Positions 16,142 to 24,032 of a stretch of DNA of 59,326 nt are shown here, piece after piece. Below the pieces are notes generated by a model. It had not been told where the DNA came from. It searched no databases and saw only the letters and a list, made by a program, of their open reading frames with translations. Position numbers and translations under genes: made by a program. This stretch comes from Paenibacillus sabuli (GTDB lineage: Bacteria > Bacillota > Bacilli > Paenibacillales > Paenibacillaceae). The first letter of the stretch is position 1, and each line of letters opens with the position of its first letter. The stretch is from positions 1 through 59,326 of the forward strand of contig NZ_JACXIZ010000023.1 in assembly GCF_014705605.1 (NCBI RefSeq), read 5' to 3'.

Positions 16142-17320
16142 CTATTCAATAATGCCTGCGAACAGCAGCTCGAAGTGGGTGCCCTTGCAATTCGGCCCGA
16201 CGCCATGTACGAGCTCCAGCTCGAAGCGATGCTCGCCCGGCGGCAGCTCGTCCGTCGCCAGATCCATACGCGGGTACCCCTTCTCCGGACACCACACGCT
16301 GCGGTCGCGGGCCGAGTCCATCCATGCGCCGCCGTCGATGCGGTAGCGATATTCGGCGGCGTATTGGCCGAAGATGGAGGCCAGCGTCACGCCCCGGCCG
16401 GTGAAGGAGAAGGCGAGACGAGCCCCTGGAGACGAGCTGAACAGCGCTTGATCGAGAGAGGCAATATCTCTCCGGCGTCTGATGCTCCAGGGTCCCGTGC
16501 AGGCCATATCCGCGAAGTCCACGGTCCGTACCCGCTCCCAATTGCCCGGGCTAACGGGAGGCGGCAACAGCCGCGCGGGCGCGCAATCGACGCCTCCCTC
16601 CGAACGGCCCGGCGCTGCAGGAGCGGCGTCGCGCGAGGCCGCACGGGCCCCGCCTTCGCCGGCTCCCGCCGGAGCCGGCGCGGGGAGCCGGGCGCGCTCA
16701 GCCTCCAGGAAGGCCGTCACGCTCTGTGCATAGCTCCAACTGCCCCGCTCCCGCGGATGAAGCCCGTCCGGCAGCCAGCCTTCCCAGCTCATCCAGCCCT
16801 GCTTCACCTCGCGCAGCGCATGCAGTCCCATCCACACCGAGCCCAGCTGGTAATGCGCTGCCAATTGCTCGAATTCGGCGACGGAGGGCGGCATCCGCTC
16901 GGCCATCATATCCGCATGCATCTCCTGCCGGAAGGTGTAGACGCAGACGATGTCGGCGTCAGTGGTCCGCAGGAGGTGCCGAATCAATCCCTCGCGCGTC
17001 CGCAGTCGCTTCTCAGCGGGCTCTGCGTGATCGTTGACCGCATATTCCAGGATGATCAGATCGCAATCTCGTTCCACAATATCGCGCTGCGCGCGAAATC
17101 TCGCCAGCTCGCTGCCGGTCGACCCGATTGCGGCGTTCTCGACGACGATCTGCGCTGCGGGGTAGGCATTCATGAGCCAGGCCACGACCGGCTCCGACCA
17201 ATTGTGCGGCGCGGGCGCCGTGATGGAGCCGCCCAGCAGGCCGATCCGCAAGTGACCTGCGGCTAATCGTTCGAACGTCCGCGCCAGCGGCGTCCGATGG
17301 TGATGAATCTGAAGCGTCAT
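16142..17320 (-). CDS. SGNH/GDSL hydrolase with C-terminal beta domain
   Basis: About 392 residues. SGNH esterase blocks: GLLGGSIT (nucleophile Ser), ENAAIGSTGSEL, EYAVND (Asn of block III) and DGLHP (catalytic Asp/His). A Pro/Ala-rich linker (near residues 228-265) leads to a C-terminal jelly-roll-like module (FADMACTGPWSIRRR ... FTGRGVTLASIFG), as in carbohydrate-acting esterases. No signal peptide, so probably intracellular. The ATG at 17320 has AGAGG upstream; a TTG at 17341 would add seven residues but swallow that site. A sulfatase remnant lies upstream, which suggests an old polysaccharide-degradation cluster. Confidence 0.85.
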   Translation of the reverse strand: MTLQIHHHRTPLARTFERLAAGHLRIGLLGGSITAPAPHNWSEPVVAWLMNAYPAAQIVVENAAIGSTGSELARFRAQRDIVERDCDLIILEYAVNDHAEPAEKRLRTREGLIRHLLRTTDADIVCVYTFRQEMHADMMAERMPPSVAEFEQLAAHYQLGSVWMGLHALREVKQGWMSWEGWLPDGLHPRERGSWSYAQSVTAFLEAERARLPAPAPAGAGEGGARAASRDAAPAAPGRSEGGVDCAPARLLPPPVSPGNWERVRTVDFADMACTGPWSIRRRRDIASLDQALFSSSPGARLAFSFTGRGVTLASIFGQYAAEYRYRIDGGAWMDSARDRSVWCPEKGYPRMDLATDELPPGEHRFELELVHGVGPNCKGTHFELLFAGIIE

Positions 17321-17348
17321 CGAAGCATGACCTCTTTTCAATCATTTC

Positions 17349-18172
17349 TCATATTAAGTCGGGCCGTCTCGGATGCATCTCGTATTCACGCGCATTCCAC
17401 AACTGCGTCAGCCCCAGTTGCTTCAGCAGTTGCTTGCCCTCCAGCATCGGATCGCCGGCATGCCTCAGCCACGCATCGAGCTTGGCCGCTAAACGACTTG
17501 CGCACCTGCCGCATGCGCGCATCCCTGATCAAATTATGCTGCTGGTACGGGTCTTCCCAATTATCGTACAGCAACCAATCGGTGCCGTCCACCTTGCGGG
17601 CATACGTATATCGCGCGGTGCGCACGCCCCGCCATTCCGGAATGCGCTGCTGCCGCGATTCGTCCGCCTGCAGCATGTCCATGATCAGGACGCTGTCGGG
17701 GCCGTGCCACCCTGCATCGCGCAGCGAGGGCAAGATATCCCTCCCCTGCGGCGGCAAGCAGCGTCGGGGCCATATCTACGGTCCCGACCAGTTGCTCGCG
17801 CGTCTGAGCGGCGGCCGCCCGCGCCGGCCAGCGCAGCAGCAGCGGAATCGAGATCGATTCCTCCCACGGCTGCTGCTTCTTCATGTACCCTTGCGATCCC
17901 AGCGTGTCCCCGTGGTCGGAGGTGAAGATCAGCAGCGTATTATCGCGCAGGCCGAGCGCGTCCAGCCTGGCCGTCAAGCGACCGAGCTGATCGTCCAGCG
18001 CCGTGATCGCCGCATAGTAATGCAGCAGCGCATCCAGCAGCTCCAGCTTGACTGCCATGCCGTTGTCGGCGGCGGACGCCTTCACATTCGGGCGTAGAGC
18101 AATCGGCTTGTCCTTGTACAGGTCCTTGTACGCCTGAGGCACCATCGGATACGGATCATGCGGCGGCCCCCA
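17349..18172 (-). pseudogene. Sulfatase, C-terminal part only, frameshifted
   Basis: Sulfatase family alkaline-phosphatase-fold enzyme, decayed. The piece beginning FLSWGPPHDPYPMVPQ and continuing NTLLIFTSDHGDTLG, WEESISIPLLLRWP, VDMAPTLLAAAGE is the metal-binding second half. The reading frame then shifts near 17740 (continuing PPQGRDILPSLRDAGW, YTYARKVDGTDWLLYDNWEDP) and again near 17490 (ending EYEMHPRRPDLI). The N-terminal half with the formylglycine site (CxPxR) is missing: at about 18172 the sequence switches into a sensor-kinase remnant. Not functional. Confidence 0.8.
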
Positions 18173-18600
18173 GGACAGGAACAGGCAGCAGCAGCCCGAC
18201 GCCTACGCCGATCAGGATCGGCGCCGACAACATCGTGAACACCAGCGTCTTGGCTGCAATCACCCGGCCAAAAAATTGGCTCGTGGGCACGACTGCCAGC
18301 GCCGTCCATTTGGCGGAATTCGATGACGTGATCGCGAAGGAATAGCTCCGGTCGTCGATGCGAGCGTCAAAAACGCCCGTCCGGCCCTGCTCTTCCATCG
18401 CCGCGACCGCATCTGCCGCGCTGATCGAACCATCCGAATTTTTGGAGGCCAGCACGTTGCCGGTTTGATCCAACAGATACACATTGCCCGTGTAATCGCC
18501 CATCAGGGTATTCAGCAAATTGTGAAAAAACGGAAACCTTGTAGTGGAGCCCAGAACCTTCGCTGAAAAATTTCAAAATTATTTATTACAAATGATGGAG
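18156..18600 (-). pseudogene. Remnant of a membrane sensor (Cache-type histidine kinase)
   Basis: The intact stretch 18156-18518 reads YTGNVYLLDQTGNVLASKN, then SFAITSSNSAKWTALAVVP, then a transmembrane segment near LSAPILIGVGVGLLL. This is the extracellular Cache region of a YesM-like sensor kinase. The upstream part (to about 18600) continues in other frames. The kinase core is gone; the sequence runs into the sulfatase remnant at about 18172, within a CTGCTGCTGCCTGTTCCTG stretch. Both flanking genes are therefore broken by the same deletion. Confidence 0.65.
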
Positions 18601-18602
18601 AA

Positions 18603-18642
18603 CTATTCCTGATCCAGGTCTCGGCTCGGCCTATAGGACCGA
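18603..18642. repeat. 40-bp palindrome-containing repeat, copy A
   Basis: About 34 of 40 positions are identical to 23880-23919, in the same orientation. It contains a hairpin (CGGCCTATAGGACCG) and a GATC-centred palindrome (CCTGATCCAGG). Both copies precede minus-strand regulatory-gene remnants. Nature unknown. Confidence 0.6.
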
Positions 18643-18666
18643 CATGAGTTGGCAGCTTTTCAGCGT

Positions 18667-18683
18667 TACTTATGATGCGGTTC
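18667..18683. other. rlmH-end-like attachment site, outermost copy
   Basis: TACTTATGATGCGGTTC matches the rlmH 3' end (49170-49186) at 16 of 17 positions, in the same orientation. It lies in non-coding sequence at the junction between decayed chromosomal genes and the accessory mosaic. The surrounding stretch 18519-18830 has no other recognisable gene. Confidence 0.65.
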
Positions 18684-18830
18684 ACCGCGCTGTCTATAAC
18701 GGAAAGTACTAGGGCCATCCTTATCCGGATTGCCCTTTCTTTGGTCTCGCTTTACTCGGCTATCGTTGCCCGCTTATTCAACGCATTCCTTAGCGTTGTT
18801 TGCTGAGTTTCTTAAGTTATTCCTGTCATG

Positions 18831-19496
18831 TCAGATCCTTGGAGATGTTAACGGGTTTATGAGCGCAGGTAACAAAATTCCATCGATTAGCCCCGTAAAG
18901 AGACTCGTGTCAAACGGTTTGTGCTCAATGAGCCCGTAATAGGAAGCCATTGACGTAATAACCTGGCAAGCCATATCAATGTCTGCATGAGCAGAAATTT
19001 CACCGCGGTTAACAGCCCGGTGCATGAGCTCGCGATTTGCAGCGATCCATGGCTCAAACACTCCCGATATTCCCGTTTCAGCAAATTCCGGTTGCTGCAA
19101 ATAGGAGCCCAGACCCGCGAGAACTCGAAATTTGCGTTCTTCCTCCTCGATCGATTGCGGCTTCAATAGTGTAAGCAGATCGCCGCGCAAGGTCCCAGAA
19201 TCAGGCAAGGAGTCGAGCTCAAGATGATTTCTACTCATCCAGGTCAAGGCTTCTCGGACTAACTCCGACTTGGAGGACCACCGGCGGTACACGGTCGCCT
19301 TTCCAGCTTTCGCTCGGGACGCGACCATGTCCATTGTCATGCCATCGAAACCCACTTCAGCGAGTATGGCGATGGCCGCCTCAAGGATTATCGAATCCCG
19401 CGTGTGATCTCGCTTGCGGCCCAACTTTCGCGCAGGTTCCAATACTTCGTCGGGCACTTGAGAGCCGGAGGATGTTGTTTTCTTCGTATCATTCAT
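18831..19496 (-). CDS. TetR/AcrR family transcriptional regulator
   Basis: 221 residues. After a charged N-terminal tail, the helix-turn-helix spans about residues 28-75 (IILEAAIAILAEVGFDGM, ASRAKAGKATVYRRWSSKSEL); the rest is a helical ligand-binding domain with TetR_C-like features. It is divergent from an SDR gene. A perfect palindrome CGGAACT-TGAC-AGTTCCG overlaps the facing promoter, so it probably represses that gene and itself. This is the second TetR/SDR pair in the window, but sequences and operators differ from the first. Confidence 0.9.
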   Translation of the reverse strand: MNDTKKTTSSGSQVPDEVLEPARKLGRKRDHTRDSIILEAAIAILAEVGFDGMTMDMVASRAKAGKATVYRRWSSKSELVREALTWMSRNHLELDSLPDSGTLRGDLLTLLKPQSIEEEERKFRVLAGLGSYLQQPEFAETGISGVFEPWIAANRELMHRAVNRGEISAHADIDMACQVITSMASYYGLIEHKPFDTSLFTGLIDGILLPALINPLTSPRI

Positions 19497-19530
19497 GATT
19501 TATCTCCAATTATAATGAACTTGTTGGTTT

Positions 19531-19566
19531 CGGAACTTGACAGTTCCGTAAGTTGAATGCTTTAAT
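19531..19566 (+). promoter_or_regulatory. SDR promoter overlapped by TetR operator
   Basis: The palindrome CGGAACT (19531-19537) / AGTTCCG (19542-19548) overlaps the -35 TTGACA (19537-19542). The -10 is TTTAAT (19561-19566), 18 bp on. A minus-strand TATAAT lies at 19514-19509 for the regulator. Confidence 0.7.
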
Positions 19567-19611
19567 TTAATTATCCCACATTTAACAGGGACTTTAAAGG
19601 AGGTTGTCATT

Positions 19612-20580
19612 ATGGCTACAATTCTCATAACAGGCGGACACAGCGGAATCGGTCTCGAATGCTCCAAACAACTCGCCTCAGATTATCAGCATAATCTAGT
19701 TCTAGCAGGACGTAACTTGGAGCGAATGGAACCAGTTGCTCGCGAACTTCGTGCAACCTACGGTGTAAAGGTAAGTATTATTAAAATAGATACCTCCTCC
19801 CTGGACTCAGTAAGATCAGCCGCTGCGCAATGCCGCACTATGCTTAACAATGGAGAGATTGATTCCCTTCAGGCGATCATTTGTAATGCCGGAGTACGGC
19901 TCAACGGGCCCGTCTCCTACACCAGTGACGGTTACGAGGAGACATTTGCAGCCAACTATTTAGGACATTTTCTACTGGTCGAATTGTTGTTGGACAGCAT
20001 GGCGAATCATGGTCGCATTGTATTCACAGTAAGTGGAACGCATGATCCTGATACGGCAGACGGTAGAATGATGGGCGTTGCTTCAGAACATAACGCAATG
20101 GATTTAGCTAACATGGGTAAATATGGAAAAAAATTAGTTTCTTCTGGTAAGCTTTATGCAACTTCAAAGCTATGTATGATACTTCATGCCTATGAGTTGG
20201 ACCGTCGGCTAAAAAAATCTGGCAGTTCGATCGCTTCTATCGCGTATGACCCCGGTGCTACTCCGGGAACCGGATTCCTCAGAGAGATGCCAAAGCCCGT
20301 GCAGTGGCTAGCTGACAGATCATTTATGAATTGGATTTTCAAGCGCATCGGTATTACAATTGGGAGCGTAGACTTTTCAGGAAAGGCTCTTGCTAAGATT
20401 TCTGCTGATCCTGCTTATGCCAATGGATCAGGGAAGTATTTTCAATCAAATGACGGCAGCTTAATCGAAAGACGTTCTTCTACATTATCATATGATAAAA
20501 AACGAGCACTACAATTATGGAATGACACAAAAATGCTCGTCCATTTGGAACCAAATGAGGAGCCTATTCTACTCCGTTGA
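19612..20580 (+). CDS. SDR family NAD(P)-binding oxidoreductase
   Basis: 322 residues with the atypical long SDR form related to retinol dehydrogenase/protochlorophyllide reductase-like proteins. It has the Rossmann motif TGGHSGIG at residues 7-14, IICNAG near 97 and NYLGHF, and an ATSKL element where the catalytic region is expected (KLYATSKLCM). The ribosome site AAAGGAGG is ideal. It is driven by the operator-controlled promoter facing the TetR gene. Substrate unknown. Confidence 0.87.
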   Translation: MATILITGGHSGIGLECSKQLASDYQHNLVLAGRNLERMEPVARELRATYGVKVSIIKIDTSSLDSVRSAAAQCRTMLNNGEIDSLQAIICNAGVRLNGPVSYTSDGYEETFAANYLGHFLLVELLLDSMANHGRIVFTVSGTHDPDTADGRMMGVASEHNAMDLANMGKYGKKLVSSGKLYATSKLCMILHAYELDRRLKKSGSSIASIAYDPGATPGTGFLREMPKPVQWLADRSFMNWIFKRIGITIGSVDFSGKALAKISADPAYANGSGKYFQSNDGSLIERRSSTLSYDKKRALQLWNDTKMLVHLEPNEEPILLR

Positions 20581-20827
20581 CGCTACGACGGAGTAGAAAT
20601 TACCTAAGCTAGGGAAAAGAAACGATTCTTCTTTCAAATCTAATTGAGACAGAACTGGTCCCTCTCCAGCAAGTACGGCAGACTCTCGCCCAGTTTCAAA
20701 GCCTACTCGAAGAAGCACCTCCCGAAACGCAGAAGACGCTTCTTCAGTCCACATGAATATTGTGTCGCCGCTCAGTTTCCCTGTCGGGAATCGGGCGTTT
20801 TTTTCTTGCCAAGGATGACGGTATGAG

Positions 20828-20877
20828 GGACAATGAATGGCGTGTGCAGCCGAAGGCTGTACCGCCATTCATTGTCC
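20828..20877. repeat. Large inverted repeat at transposon left side
   Basis: The 15-bp arms 20828-20842 and 20863-20877 (GGACAATGAATGGCG and its complement) enclose a loop with its own CAGCC/GGCTG stem. The GAATGGCG core resembles the GATTGGCG core of the four repeats at the other side of the transposon. The rest of 20581-20969 holds no gene I can name. Confidence 0.55.
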
Positions 20878-20969
20878 AAGGAGCTGCGAAAGCGACCAAA
20901 TAAAAAAGGAAGACGTTATGGGTTGCAGCCCCGTCTTCCTTTCCCCAGCTTTCGCTTAAATCAAGCTTA

Positions 20970-22448
20970 ATGAAAAAGAAGTGCATTGTAAAGCCCCTAT
21001 CTGTTGCTGTGGGGGAATTAGCAGCGGAGAGCGTCTCCGTCAGCTTAGAGAATGATCGTTTCCAGCGCCATGGCGGGCTTATTCGTTTACATGAGATGAC
21101 GATTCGAGTAGGCAAGGGAGGCTACCGCTGTCCCTGCTGCAGCGAAGTTGTTTCAGCATGCAGGACCGCATCCCAGCAACCATCCTTACCTTCCTGGCAT
21201 CAAGATCTAACACACTACCTGGCGCTTGTCAGCACGCACGGAATACCGGAGGAAGACCGTCCCAAGCAATGTCCGAAGTGCTGTCAGAGCAAGCGGAAAC
21301 CTCACCGCCACAGTCATTATGAGCGACTTGTGTTGACCGTTACGTGCGCAGAGAAGATCTGCGTCTTCCGGTTTCGTTGCCCAGATTGCGGATATGTTCA
21401 TTCCGTCATCCCCGCCTTCCTTCAGCCGTATATGCTTCAGGAGGATCTAGCCGGTGCGGCTCATCAAGGCGCAACCGTAGAACAGGTCGCAGAGCAGGCC
21501 CAAGCTTTGCCTTGCGGCGGCATCGACGAACGCACCCTTGCCAGCCTGATTCGAGGCTGGAACCAGCGGCTTGCGCAGCTCGAATCCGGTTTGTGGGCGT
21601 GGATGCTCGCCCGGGCACCCCATCTCACACTGCCACGTGCGCCATCCCTTTGGAGCACCTTGCAATCCGCATGGCGGATGATTCGAGAGAAGCTGCCGCG
21701 CATGGAGGACAGTCTTAAAAAGGCGATTCTGGAGCATGGCGTTCCTTCTCAATTCTACTGTGATAACGGCTCTGCGTTCTCATCCCATCATCTGGTGCGC
21801 ATCTGCGGGAAGCTTGGGATTCAGCTTTCGCACAGTACCGTTCGGCGCCCTGCTGGTCGCGGTAAAATTGAACGTTGGTTCCGTTTTATTGATACCAGTT
21901 TCAATCCGGAAGCTTACGCCATGATTGAACAAGGGCGGCTAATGACACTCGCCGAGCTTAACGCCGCACTTGCTGCATGGCTCGATGGTTACTACCCTAT
22001 CCGGGAGCATGGCTCCACCAAGCAGTCACCAAAAACGCGACTAGCCTCTAGCAAACGGGAAATGCGTCGCAAAACGCTAGCGGAACTGACAGAGATCTTC
22101 CTATGGGAAGAGCAACGAACCGCCGACAAAACCGGATGTGTGAGTCTGGATGGCAACAGTTATGAGGTCGATCTTGAGCTATGCAGAAAGCGTGTGCTGC
22201 TTCGCTATGATCCCTTCGATCTAACCAACATTCAGGTCTGGTATGAAGACAAAAGGTACGCCGATGCGACCGTCGTCGATTTAGCCCGTCCCTATGATCG
22301 CCGAGTAAAGCCTGAACGAGCTGATCCGCTCGTCGTGGAACCGGACGGACAAGTGGCTTTTCTGGAATTGGCAGAACAGAAGCGACAAGCAGAGTGGGCA
22401 AGTGAGCCTGTCTCTTATGCCACGTCGAAAGGGGATGATGCGGAGTGA
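20970..22448 (+). CDS. Chimeric transposon protein: DUF6431-type zinc N-terminus fused to C-terminal half of a DDE transposase
   Basis: 492 residues. The first ~190 carry Cys pairs (CPCCSEVV, CPKCC, CPDCGYVH) and match the DUF6431 type of protein normally encoded as a separate gene beside TniA-like transposases. From about residue 240 it is an rve/DDE transposase C-terminal half: FYCDNGSAF (second catalytic Asp), RPAGRGKIERWFR (catalytic Glu), then a Mu-transposase-like beta-barrel end. The segment with the first catalytic Asp is absent, so the enzyme should be inactive. The junction is in frame. It overlaps the ATPase gene by GTGA. Probably an internal deletion derivative. Confidence 0.75.
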   Translation: MKKKCIVKPLSVAVGELAAESVSVSLENDRFQRHGGLIRLHEMTIRVGKGGYRCPCCSEVVSACRTASQQPSLPSWHQDLTHYLALVSTHGIPEEDRPKQCPKCCQSKRKPHRHSHYERLVLTVTCAEKICVFRFRCPDCGYVHSVIPAFLQPYMLQEDLAGAAHQGATVEQVAEQAQALPCGGIDERTLASLIRGWNQRLAQLESGLWAWMLARAPHLTLPRAPSLWSTLQSAWRMIREKLPRMEDSLKKAILEHGVPSQFYCDNGSAFSSHHLVRICGKLGIQLSHSTVRRPAGRGKIERWFRFIDTSFNPEAYAMIEQGRLMTLAELNAALAAWLDGYYPIREHGSTKQSPKTRLASSKREMRRKTLAELTEIFLWEEQRTADKTGCVSLDGNSYEVDLELCRKRVLLRYDPFDLTNIQVWYEDKRYADATVVDLARPYDRRVKPERADPLVVEPDGQVAFLELAEQKRQAEWASEPVSYATSKGDDAE

Positions 22449-23263
22449 ATGCGGTCACGCAAGCCTCTCTCACGCCGCAACGGCCCTTTAGCAAAGAACT
22501 CGATCCGACGCTGTGTTATGCGTTCAGCGGGCATAAGGAAGCATCCGCCCGGTTGGACTTGATGATTAAGCACCGGACACTCGGCGTACTAACGGGCGAG
22601 GTAGGCGGAGGCAAGTCCACCTTGATTCGTCGATTATTTGCTTCACTTGATCCGATGACGTACTTGCCAATCTATCTGTGCTGCGCCAATTTAAAACCGC
22701 GCGAGTTTTATGCTGGACTGCTTGAAGCTGTTGGTGTAGAGCCGGTTTACACGGTAGCCAAGGCGCGGAAACTTTGGCAAGAGGTCGTACGCAGCCGATC
22801 TGCGCCGGGAGAAAAAACGTTGGTGGTTATTATTGATGAGGCACAGAGCGAAGCAATGCTGCTGGAATTGCGATTTGCATTGAACTACAACATGGACTCT
22901 GCAGCTTTGTTTCCACTCATTCTTGTCGGTCAATCGGAGTTGCGCAAGCTGCTGCGACTCAAAAAATATGAAGCAACGCTTCAGCGGGTAGGGATGCAAT
23001 ACCATCTAGGCGGTATGAGCAGGGATGAAACGAGTTCCTATATTCGTCACCACATGACGGTCAGCCAGACGGAGAAGCCTGTTTTTGCCGAAAGCGCACT
23101 TGGCCGCATCTTCGCTGCAAGCCAGGGTCTGCCGCGTGTTGTGAACCAAATTTGCACGCAAATCCTGCTCGATGCCGCCGCCCGAAATCTCGAGGTTATT
23201 GAAGAAAGTGATGTCGTTCGTGTGCTTGCGGACATGGACCGGCAGCGAGGCCTTACGAATTAA
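22445..23263 (+). CDS. ExeA/TniB-like AAA ATPase of a DDE transposon
   Basis: 272 residues. Walker A GEVGGGKST (about residues 52-60), Walker B VVIIDEAQ, sensor LILVGQSEL, and the C-terminal QGLPRVVNQICTQ helical lid typical of ExeA-like transposon ATPases. These proteins select target DNA and activate the partner transposase (TnsC/TniB role). GTG start overlapping the upstream stop (GTGA), so translated as a pair. The ATPase looks intact although its transposase is not. Confidence 0.85.
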   Translation: MNAVTQASLTPQRPFSKELDPTLCYAFSGHKEASARLDLMIKHRTLGVLTGEVGGGKSTLIRRLFASLDPMTYLPIYLCCANLKPREFYAGLLEAVGVEPVYTVAKARKLWQEVVRSRSAPGEKTLVVIIDEAQSEAMLLELRFALNYNMDSAALFPLILVGQSELRKLLRLKKYEATLQRVGMQYHLGGMSRDETSSYIRHHMTVSQTEKPVFAESALGRIFAASQGLPRVVNQICTQILLDAAARNLEVIEESDVVRVLADMDRQRGLTN

Positions 23264-23288
23264 TCCCCGTCATCCCCAATATGCACAT

Positions 23289-23391
23289 GAATTGGCGTAT
23301 GCCCTCTCTTATTCACAGAGATTGGCATGCGCCTCGTCTATTGAATGACGTTACACTTCTCGCCTGTCTGACGGATTGGCGTTACATTTCT
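23289..23391. mobile_element. Four ~20-bp transposase-binding repeats at transposon right end
   Basis: Copies begin at 23289, 23318, 23342 and 23372, spaced 24-30 bp, with the shared core GATTGGCGTTACAYTTCT (looser in the first two). Multiple spaced end repeats are characteristic of Tn7/Tn5053/Tn552-type elements. The transposon body thus runs from about 20.8 to about 23.45 kb, and its right edge cuts the adjacent response-regulator gene. Confidence 0.6.
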
Positions 23392-23424
23392 ACCGTCATT
23401 GTCGGTAAGATTCACGCCGTCATT

Positions 23425-23841
23425 TTACGTGAGCGGCAACAGAATGGGATCCGCTGGCGCGACACGTCTGGATCTTCTGAGATGGGTGTCTATCCTTGCG
23501 GATACCTCTTCAACATCAAAGGGCTTTGTAATGTAATCATCCGCTCCCATGCGTAAAATGGAAACCTTCGTATGCGGCTCCCCTTTGGCCGATAGAATGA
23601 TAACGGGTAGCTGACGGTCCGGCCCGAGTTTACGTAGAATTTCTTCGCCATTCAGACCGGGAAGCATCAGATCGAGCAATACCATACTCCACTTCTGCTG
23701 CTCTTCAGCTAAATACAACAACGCTTCCGTTCCGGAATAGGCGGGTTGTGGTTCATATCCACTAGTGGTTAAAACTTCGCACAGTAGTTGATTAATTTCA
23801 TTATCATCTTCCACGACCAATATTTTTATTCGTTCATCCAT
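23425..23841 (-). pseudogene. OmpR-type response regulator truncated after the receiver domain
   Basis: The receiver domain is complete: EDDNE acidic pocket, phosphoacceptor Asp in MVLLDLMLPG, Thr/Ser in VIILSAKG, Lys in DDYITKPFD. The expected winged-helix output domain is missing: after THLRRSRR the frame enters transposon-edge sequence and stops. The ATG at 23841 with GGGAG upstream is preferred to the one at 23874. No kinase gene is next to it. A decoy receiver function cannot be excluded, but loss by transposon insertion is the simple reading. Confidence 0.75.
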
Positions 23842-23879
23842 ATCATTCACTCCCTCTCTATCCAGATCTTTCATTCATT

Positions 23880-23919
23880 CTACTCCTGATCAAGGTCTCG
23901 TCTCGGCCTGTATGGCCGA
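23880..23919. repeat. 40-bp palindrome-containing repeat, copy B
   Basis: Partner of copy A (18603-18642), same orientation. Contains CGGCCTGTATGGCCG and CCTGATCAAGG. Confidence 0.6.
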
Positions 23920-24032
23920 TTCCAGAGTAATATTCGATTTTTTCGTAATTATCGGTTTAATATTCGGAAATATCGTATATAATAATAAAATAAAAGAGAA
24001 TTTTTCGAATTAGTGGCCTTGGAGGTGCTATC

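Noticed and set aside
18520-18830. Group II intron or riboswitch in the structured-looking sequence near the outer attachment site
   Set aside because: No domain V-like hairpin, reverse transcriptase or known aptamer signature could be found.
20569-20868. Minus-strand 99-residue frame before the transposon
   Set aside because: No recognisable motif, overlaps the hairpin and the end of the SDR gene, and lacks a convincing ribosome site.
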